The notes below the pieces were generated by a model. That model made no database searches, was not told the DNA's origin, and was given only the letters and a program-made list of their open reading frames with translations. 64,000 nucleotides of DNA from Methanobacteriaceae archaeon (GTDB lineage Archaea; Methanobacteriota; Methanobacteria; Methanobacteriales; Methanobacteriaceae). The stretch lies in NCBI GenBank assembly GCA_030656015.1, contig JAUSNX010000004.1:496001-560000 (forward strand). The letters run 5' to 3'. Positions 58,428 to 64,000 of this stretch are shown in pieces. The number at the start of each line of letters is the position of its first letter. Position 1 is the stretch's first letter. Both the position numbers and the translations under genes were made by a program.

Positions 58428-58560
58428 AAAGTTGGGTTCGCTTGAAGGAGGCCGTTCACCAAACATTGCCAAAAATTGGGGGGATATGGTTAATTTGGAT
58501 TCCTAAATCCTCCAACAAAGCTCATGGTACCCTAGTTCATCTCTTATAATCACAAATGTA
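58428..58560 (+). ncRNA. Candidate structured RNA in a GC-richer intergenic island
   Basis: An island of about 130 bases that is clearly less AT-rich than the flanking spacer. GGGGGAT can pair with ATCCTCC (one G-U pair), enclosing a loop with GGATTCCTAAATCC. A CTTGAAGGAGGCCGTTC segment precedes it. No frame with a ribosome site is present. In AT-rich archaeal genomes such islands often mark RNA genes, but the strand and function are open. Confidence 0.3.
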
Positions 58561-59097
58561 TAACATCTTTGTCAGGTTAATGTGATAATTTTCACCAAAA
58601 GTTCAATACATACATTTCCAGTGAAAAAATAAATTTCCAAATTGAGGATAAAATCAATATTATTCATTTAAAATCAAATATTAGTTTATTTAAAACTCAA
58701 TAATAATTTAAAGTCTATAAATGAGATTATTAATAATATTTAAAGCATATTTAATTATAATTCTATAATTAAACTAATTAAATAAATTTAAAACATTTAT
58801 TAACTAATTAATGAATAAAAAAATTAGTATAACCTTATATTAATTTAAACACATACATATATGCTAGTTTTTATTGATTTAAATTATTAATATCAACATG
58901 AAAAGCAGATAAGCATCATTACTTCCAATCTTTAATGTGAGCATATTCACTAAAATTCATTATCTTAGTAATTGCTTGTAAAATTATTAAATAAATCTTA
59001 ATACATTCCTAGTACAGATATTAAACTAATTGATTTAATAATTCATTAATTTTATTATTTTAATTCCGTGGAAAAGTAGTATAAAAGTTATTTTTAA
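58561..59097. other. AT-rich spacer upstream of fumarase
   Basis: About 540 AT-rich bases leading to the fumarase gene. It holds box-A-like sequences but no frame or repeat I can support. Confidence 0.45.
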
Positions 59098-59133
59098 ATG
59101 GATTCTATAAATTTCTGGTTTGAGGGTGGTAAA

Positions 59134-60537
59134 GTGGAAAATAAGCACCGTAAAGAAACGGATAGTTTAGGAGAAGTTCATATCCCGAAAAATAAGCTGT
59201 GGGGTGCTCAAACACAGCGTTCTTTAAAATATTTCAACATAGGAGAAGACCTAATTCCTCGTGAAATGATAGAATCATATGTAATTTTAAAAAAAGCAGC
59301 AGCAGTTGTAAATTACAATGAAAAAAAACTTAATAATGAGCAAAAAGATTTGATAATTCAAGTCTGTGATGAATTATTAAATGGAGAACATCAAAATCAG
59401 TTTCCACTCCATGTGTGGATGACGGGAAGTGGAACTCATTTCAATATGAATATTAATGAAGTAATCTCCAATCGATGCTCTCAGCTAACTGGAAAACCTT
59501 TAGGAAGTAAAATACCAGTTCATCCTAATGACCATGTAAACATGTCCCAATCCTCAAATGACACATTCCCTACAGCCATGAACATATCAACTGCTAAGGG
59601 TATAAAAGAGAGACTTATTCCTTCAATAATACAATTAAGAGATGCTTTAGGTAAGAAATCAGGAGAATGGAAAGACATTATTAAAATTGGCCGGACCCAT
59701 ATGCAGGATGCTACTCCCATGACATTAGGCCAGGAATTTTCAGGCTATGTAGGCATGTTAGATGATAATTTAAAGCGTTTAGATGATTCATTAAGTGATA
59801 TTTATAAATTGGCATTAGGAGGTACTGCAATAGGTACTGGTATTAATGCTTCTCCGGAATTTGGTGAACAATCTGCTCAAGAAATTGCTAAATTAACTGG
59901 TTTGCCCTTTGTAACCGCACCTAACAAATTCACTGTACATGGATCACATGACGGCCTGATTGCAGTCAGCGGATGCCTTAAAACTTTGGCAGCTTCACTG
60001 TACAAAATTTCCAATGATATTAGAATGCTAAGTTGTGGTCCTCGCTGTGGTTTTCATGAGTTAGATATTCCATCCAACGAGCCAGGGTCATCAATAATGC
60101 CTGGAAAAATTAATCCAACACAGTGCGAGGCCTTGGCCATGATTTCTGTTCAGGTTATAGCCAATGATCTGGCCGTGACTCTGGGCGGGGCCGGAGGATA
60201 TTTGGAGATGAATGTTTACAAACCACTCCTCATCTACAATATAATGCAATCTATTAGAATAATGGGGGATGGATGCCATAATTTCAGGAAATTTTTAGTA
60301 GAAGGCCTGAAGGCAAATGAAGAACAGATTAAGTACTTCTTAGAAAGATCTTTAATGTTAGTAACTGCGTTAAGTCCAGTAATTGGATATGATAAAGCAT
60401 CCTATGTGGCCCATTATGCATTGGAAAATGATTTAACCCTAAAAGAAGCCGCTTTAAAATTAAATTACATTTCAAAAGAAGAATTTGAAAAAGTAGTTGA
60501 TCCCGTAAAAATGGTTCATCCATCAATAAAATATTAA
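59134..60537 (+). CDS. fumC: Class II fumarate hydratase
   Basis: A 467-residue aspartase/fumarase superfamily enzyme, interconverting fumarate and malate. I set the start at GTG 59134, directly after GAGGGTGGT, rather than at the in-frame ATG at 59098, which lacks a site. Signatures are [53 protein letters not shown] and [16 protein letters not shown]. The TGSGT-NMNINE form favours fumarase over aspartase. The usual Gln after TGSGT is His here. Methanogens mostly carry the two-subunit class I iron-sulfur fumarase, so this may be an acquired or alternative enzyme. Confidence 0.88.
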   Translation: MENKHRKETDSLGEVHIPKNKLWGAQTQRSLKYFNIGEDLIPREMIESYVILKKAAAVVNYNEKKLNNEQKDLIIQVCDELLNGEHQNQFPLHVWMTGSGTHFNMNINEVISNRCSQLTGKPLGSKIPVHPNDHVNMSQSSNDTFPTAMNISTAKGIKERLIPSIIQLRDALGKKSGEWKDIIKIGRTHMQDATPMTLGQEFSGYVGMLDDNLKRLDDSLSDIYKLALGGTAIGTGINASPEFGEQSAQEIAKLTGLPFVTAPNKFTVHGSHDGLIAVSGCLKTLAASLYKISNDIRMLSCGPRCGFHELDIPSNEPGSSIMPGKINPTQCEALAMISVQVIANDLAVTLGGAGGYLEMNVYKPLLIYNIMQSIRIMGDGCHNFRKFLVEGLKANEEQIKYFLERSLMLVTALSPVIGYDKASYVAHYALENDLTLKEAALKLNYISKEEFEKVVDPVKMVHPSIKY

Positions 60538-60573
60538 TCATGATTTACCCTTTAAAAGTCTGGCTTTAACACC

Positions 60574-61231
60574 CTAACTATTATTAATTAATCTATTTTG
60601 AATTTTTTCGCTTTCTAATTCCCTTAAAGCATTGGAAGATATCCACTTTGCGCTTTTAGAATTTAATTCTTTTATTTCCAATGCAATTTCAATGGCCATC
60701 TTATTTAGAGCTATATTCCTTTTTCCAATTCCCCTTAATGCCCAATTAACTGCTTTTTTAACGAAATTCCGATTATCATTTGATTCTCTAATAATAACCG
60801 AGAAAAATTGCTCAAATTTCTCATTCGTGGCCTTTTTATCATGCACTGCTAAAACAGCCATCATGGTAAATGCTGCTCTTTTTACAAATTCTTCTTCTCT
60901 TTTGCTCCACTCAAAAACCTTTTTATAAGCAAAAGGTGTTTTATCAAACAGATTCATACAACATTGGTCACATATGTCCCAAGTATCAAAATCTAGTACC
61001 CAGTTTTCAATTTGTTCTTCTGTGACTTCTGTGGGGTCGTCAATCATGGTAGCCAAAATCCCACAGTTCTTCTGCAAGAACGTGATTCTTACCGATTTTT
61101 CGAGCCATGCACCTTAACTCAGGTATTACCCCATAAACATTTTCAGGATTTATGCCAAATCTGGCCATTCCTTCTACATCTTCAGGATTGGAAAGAGATT
61201 CTAATTCTTTTATTATTTCTTCAAATTTCAT
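60574..61231 (-). pseudogene. Frame-disrupted AlkD-like DNA alkylation repair protein
   Basis: Two overlapping frames encode one HEAT-repeat protein of the AlkD-like group. The first (61040-61231) ends NHVLAEELWDFGYHD. The second (60574-61077) becomes family-like at ILATMIDDPTEVTEEQIENW and WDICDQCCMNLF. In family members about seven residues (like SGIHEAR) link LWD to ILATMIDD. Here they are missing and the frame shifts, so a small deletion of about 20 bases has broken the gene near 61045-61060. The remaining 167 residues look intact. AlkD glycosylases remove alkylated bases; this copy is probably inactive. Confidence 0.8.
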
Positions 61232-61293
61232 GATAACCCATCTTTGATAATTTAAAACTATAATAATCCATGAATAATCATATTAAAATGTAT

Positions 61294-62298
61294 TTAACCA
61301 TGATATCCTTTTAAAACGCGCAATGCATTTAAAGTAATCCATTTACTGGGTTTTCCCTTTCTTTCAATCCCCACTTGAACACGCCCATTAAAAGTATTTT
61401 CCAATAACCATTTACCGTCATCATTCTGTTTGGATATCATAATATCAAAGGCATCCTTCATTCTTTCATCTTTATAACCCAGTTTAGTGAGTAATCCCAA
61501 AACTTCCAGAGCATCTATGCTCCACATCAATGGAAAACCAAATTCTAGCCATTTAAAACTACCTAAAGTCGGAGGTTGACTTCTTTTGTAGATATGATGA
61601 TTAAGCATGTGTTCCGCCCCTTTACCAATATAATCCACCATTTCTGGTGTTCTTTTATTTTTAGGTATTTCAGAAAAGACTTTAAGAGATTTTACAATTA
61701 TGCTGTGACATGTACGTTCACCATAACATCTTTTCCATCTTTTATAGGGCCATTCATTTGGTGCTTTACCTGGTTCATCATCAAATCTCTGGTATTTTAT
61801 TAGCCATTCTATTGCTTTTTGAATTCTTTCATCCTCTAAATACCCAAATTTAATAAGAGACCAAGCCATATTTGCTGTAAGGCATGTTAGAACTCGTTCA
61901 TAGTCCCCTTCTCCGTTTTTATTACTTATATATGAAAATGCGCCACTAATTGGATCTTGAGCATTTTTAAGGATAAATTCACAAGTTTTTCTTATTCTTT
62001 CATCTTTTCCATCAGCTCCCAGCTCAGCCAATGTTATTAACTGCCATGAGGTTCCTTTGTATTTAGCACGACTGTAAAAATTTTCAGGAAGGCCCCAATA
62101 TCCTCCAATTTCCTGTTTATCCAGTATTTTAGGAACAACACCGATTTCCATTATTTTTTCTTGAGCATCTTTAACTTCCAAATCATTTTCTGACCTATTT
62201 AAAATGTCTCTTAAGGTAAAGTATCTAACTGAAGGATTATTTTCATCCAAGAGCCATTCAGTGGGATCTGAATTTAAATATGATTTCCATCCACCCAT
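61294..62298 (-). CDS. Prenyltransferase/squalene oxidase-repeat-like protein
   Basis: A 334-residue soluble helical-repeat protein. The terpenoid-cyclase-like repeats include GTSWQLITLAELGADGKDER, ANMAWSLIKFGYLEDERIQK and WSIDALEVLGLLTKLGYKDE. There is no cyclase DxDD motif, so it is unlikely to be a terpene cyclase; similar uncharacterised proteins occur in methanogens and Clostridia. WKRCYGERTCHSIIVKSLKV holds conserved Cys and His. It lies 8 bases after the amidohydrolase stop and is probably last in that operon. Confidence 0.8.
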   Translation of the reverse strand: MGGWKSYLNSDPTEWLLDENNPSVRYFTLRDILNRSENDLEVKDAQEKIMEIGVVPKILDKQEIGGYWGLPENFYSRAKYKGTSWQLITLAELGADGKDERIRKTCEFILKNAQDPISGAFSYISNKNGEGDYERVLTCLTANMAWSLIKFGYLEDERIQKAIEWLIKYQRFDDEPGKAPNEWPYKRWKRCYGERTCHSIIVKSLKVFSEIPKNKRTPEMVDYIGKGAEHMLNHHIYKRSQPPTLGSFKWLEFGFPLMWSIDALEVLGLLTKLGYKDERMKDAFDIMISKQNDDGKWLLENTFNGRVQVGIERKGKPSKWITLNALRVLKGYHG

Positions 62299-62306
62299 AT
62301 TAACAC

Positions 62307-63146
62307 CTACTTTAAATCAAAAAGTCTAGCTGCATTTTCCCCTAAAATTTTCTTTTTATCATCCATACTAATTTCAAGGCTTTTTATTTTCATTATATCT
62401 TTTCCAGGATTTACCCAGGGATAATCTGAACCAAACAGTATCCTGTGGGAACCAATGGTCTTTATAAGGTCAATTGATTCTTCATCGTCCAGTGTAGTGG
62501 GACTATCAATGTGAGAAATAGCAATTGCAGTATCAAACATTACATTAGGATATTTATCTGCTATTTCTACTGTTTGATCCCAAAACCCATTACCTAAATG
62601 TGCTAAAATGAGCTTTAAATCCGGAAAATTTTCTAAAACTTTAATCCATCTATTTGGTTCACCGAGATCAGATTTATTATCAATATTCATTCCTGAATGG
62701 GCCGTAATAGGCAAATCATGTTTAACCATCCAGTCATAAACCGGCCACATTCGTTCATCATCTGGAGAAAAATTTTGAGCTATTGGATGAATCTTTAGGC
62801 CTTTCATTCCCCAGTTATACTTGTGTTCAAGCTCTTCCACCGGAGTTCTGCCATTCATTGTGGGACTTACTGATATAAACGGGATGAACATAGGATATTT
62901 AGCAGGTCTGTTTTTTCCAGATCGAGTTATGGCTACCGTCCAAAAATTATTGTTTTTAAGCTGGTTATCATGTGCAAAGCTGACCATTACTGCCTTATCA
63001 ATACCTGCATTTTTCATATCATTTAAATAATCATCAGGTGTGCCATAGCTGTAATAATCTACCCCCTGTTCTTCTTTAATCATTTCCACAACCATTTTTC
63101 CAACTTCTTTGGTAGGATGGAGGTGTACATGAGCATCTATAATCAT
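62307..63146 (-). CDS. Amidohydrolase-2 family metal-dependent hydrolase
   Basis: A 279-residue TIM-barrel metal hydrolase. Metal ligands lie in IIDAHVHLHP (His pair), KIHPIAQNF, ITAHSGMNI, LAHLGNGFW and the catalytic Asp in ILFGSDYPWVNPG. This fits the amidohydrolase_2 group, which includes decarboxylases and lactonases. The substrate is unknown. Its ATG overlaps the TAA of the upstream membrane gene (TAATG), indicating translational coupling. Confidence 0.93.
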   Translation of the reverse strand: MIIDAHVHLHPTKEVGKMVVEMIKEEQGVDYYSYGTPDDYLNDMKNAGIDKAVMVSFAHDNQLKNNNFWTVAITRSGKNRPAKYPMFIPFISVSPTMNGRTPVEELEHKYNWGMKGLKIHPIAQNFSPDDERMWPVYDWMVKHDLPITAHSGMNIDNKSDLGEPNRWIKVLENFPDLKLILAHLGNGFWDQTVEIADKYPNVMFDTAIAISHIDSPTTLDDEESIDLIKTIGSHRILFGSDYPWVNPGKDIMKIKSLEISMDDKKKILGENAARLFDLK

Positions 63147-63544
63147 TATTTAACCTCAACTACTTTATCAGATTTATTATGGGCCATAAAGCCCATTCCC
63201 AGAGTTATGACTGGAATTATTACATAAGTAAGGCCAATATCCATCATATAATTCAAAAAGCTCATTTGCATAGGGCTGGCCGGCATGAAAATGAAAAGAT
63301 CTATAGCAATGTTGATAATAAACCACAAAATACCTATCAAAAATCCTTCTTTAACAAGATCAGATTCTAAATCCTTCAAATAATAATAAGCAAGAGTTAT
63401 CACCACCATAGACAGAACTAAAGGCATTATAGATTCAAAAAGAGGCCTCATTGAAGTTTTTAGCGGGAAAACAATAAAAGAAATCGCGAAAGGGATCAGC
63501 CAGACCAAACCCCCATATAATATTATTTTCAAATTTTTGTTCAT
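63146..63544 (-). CDS. Hypothetical four-helix membrane protein
   Basis: A 132-residue membrane protein with four transmembrane helices (about residues 8-27, 36-53, 67-86 and 100-123). No family is recognised. Its stop codon overlaps the amidohydrolase start and its start lies 4 bases after the GyrI-like stop codon, so it sits in the middle of a tightly coupled operon. A GGTGAAAAA site precedes the ATG. Confidence 0.75.
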   Translation of the reverse strand: MNKNLKIILYGGLVWLIPFAISFIVFPLKTSMRPLFESIMPLVLSMVVITLAYYYLKDLESDLVKEGFLIGILWFIINIAIDLFIFMPASPMQMSFLNYMMDIGLTYVIIPVITLGMGFMAHNKSDKVVEVK

Positions 63545-63548
63545 TTTT

Positions 63549-64000
63549 TCACCTATTTTCTTTTAAGGGTTGTCTTATAATCGTTCTAAGTCTTTCTGGT
63601 TTTATAAGTCGCATATCACTTAAATAGATCTCATGGTGCTGTTGGCCATGGATGTTACCATCAAATACATATCCTTCTTTCTCAATAAATTCATGCAATG
63701 CTGCAACTGTGGGGCCTTCTTCAGAGTAGGGACCAATATACATAATTTGGGCCGATGGTCCTTCTTCCAAGGTTTCAAACCTCATCTTAGAAAGTGCTAC
63801 CGGATTTTTCTTTTCCTCAACTTCTTCAATAGCTTGTTCAATCATGGATTTAGTAATAAAATCAGGTTGCATTATCATGGCTGTCCATTTCCAGCCTGAT
63901 TTATCTTCCACATTGAAATCTTCCATATTATCCGCCCACCAAAGGCCTTCTAAGGGCATTACCACATAATCCTGGGATTTATCTTTTTTAGAAATAAATT
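63549..64000 (-). CDS. GyrI-like small-molecule-binding protein (partial, copy 4)
   Basis: The frame is open to the window edge, so the real start lies beyond 64000; GTG at 63965 is only an internal codon. The visible 150 residues include YVVMPLEGLWWADNMEDFNV, WKWTAMIMQPDFITKSMIEQ and APSAQIMYIGPYSEEGPTVA (shown approximately). They match the longer GyrI-like family that has a WW motif and usually an N-terminal part of about 60 more residues. It likely binds a small hydrophobic ligand. It is the first visible gene of the operon that includes the amidohydrolase. Confidence 0.82.
   Translation of the reverse strand, partial: FISKKDKSQDYVVMPLEGLWWADNMEDFNVEDKSGWKWTAMIMQPDFITKSMIEQAIEEVEEKKNPVALSKMRFETLEEGPSAQIMYIGPYSEEGPTVAALHEFIEKEGYVFDGNIHGQQHHEIYLSDMRLIKPERLRTIIRQPLKENR

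Overview
The window is AT-rich and densely coded. It carries strong Shine-Dalgarno sites (AGGAGGTG), TATA-like box A promoters and oligo-T terminators. Several genes are archaeal or methanogen markers: O-phosphoseryl-tRNA:Cys-tRNA synthase, an archaeal-type phosphoglycolate phosphatase, HypD, a TIGR00288-like NYN protein and a CruF-like carotenoid protein. With many pseudomurein-methanogen-style adhesins (parallel beta-helix, DUF11, PQQ-like propeller), the best guess is a chromosome segment of a Methanobacterium-like methanogen. This is inferred from gene content only.

Layout. 0-9 kb: a DUF169 protein, two DUF5518-like membrane proteins, a truncated M23-type peptidase, a plus-strand cluster of two unrecognised helical proteins, a GNAT-YoaP protein and an AhpD-like protein, then a TPR protein and an alpha/beta hydrolase. 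9-17 kb: a surface-protein island with two beta-helix adhesins, a small lipoprotein and a decayed third adhesin. 17-30 kb: housekeeping and accessory enzymes (ATC hydrolase family, CruF-like, methyltransferases, MATE exporter), two tRNA-Ser genes, two paralogous ferredoxin-type aldo/keto reductases (one frameshifted) with a divergent TetR regulator, and two GyrI-like proteins. 30-40 kb: NYN protein, universal stress protein, TrkH with a structured leader, a third GyrI-like protein, then minus-strand SepCysS, TldE, phosphoglycolate phosphatase and HypD. 40-51 kb: a second surface island (VWA-DUF11 giant, PQQ propeller, TolB-like/cadherin-like protein) that surrounds an integrase relic and gdhA. 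51-64 kb: membrane proteins, a VapBC-type pair, a DrrAB-type ABC exporter, an MBL-rhodanese protein, a PNPOx-like protein, class II fumarase, a broken DNA-alkylation-repair gene and a compact minus-strand operon ending in a GyrI-like gene cut by the window edge.

The most system-like signal is in the surface proteins. Four of them (ends near 11.1, 15.8, 40.0 and 46.6 kb) end in the same module: a MQxTG motif 28-29 residues from the C terminus, a hydrophobic span and a basic tail. This layout resembles a sortase LPxTG signal. Five surface genes, including the relic, share an AAAGGAGGTGAAAA-type leader, and most start with TTG. Decay is also prominent: a truncated adhesin, an integrase relic, a truncated peptidase, a frameshifted reductase and a frame-disrupted AlkD-like gene.
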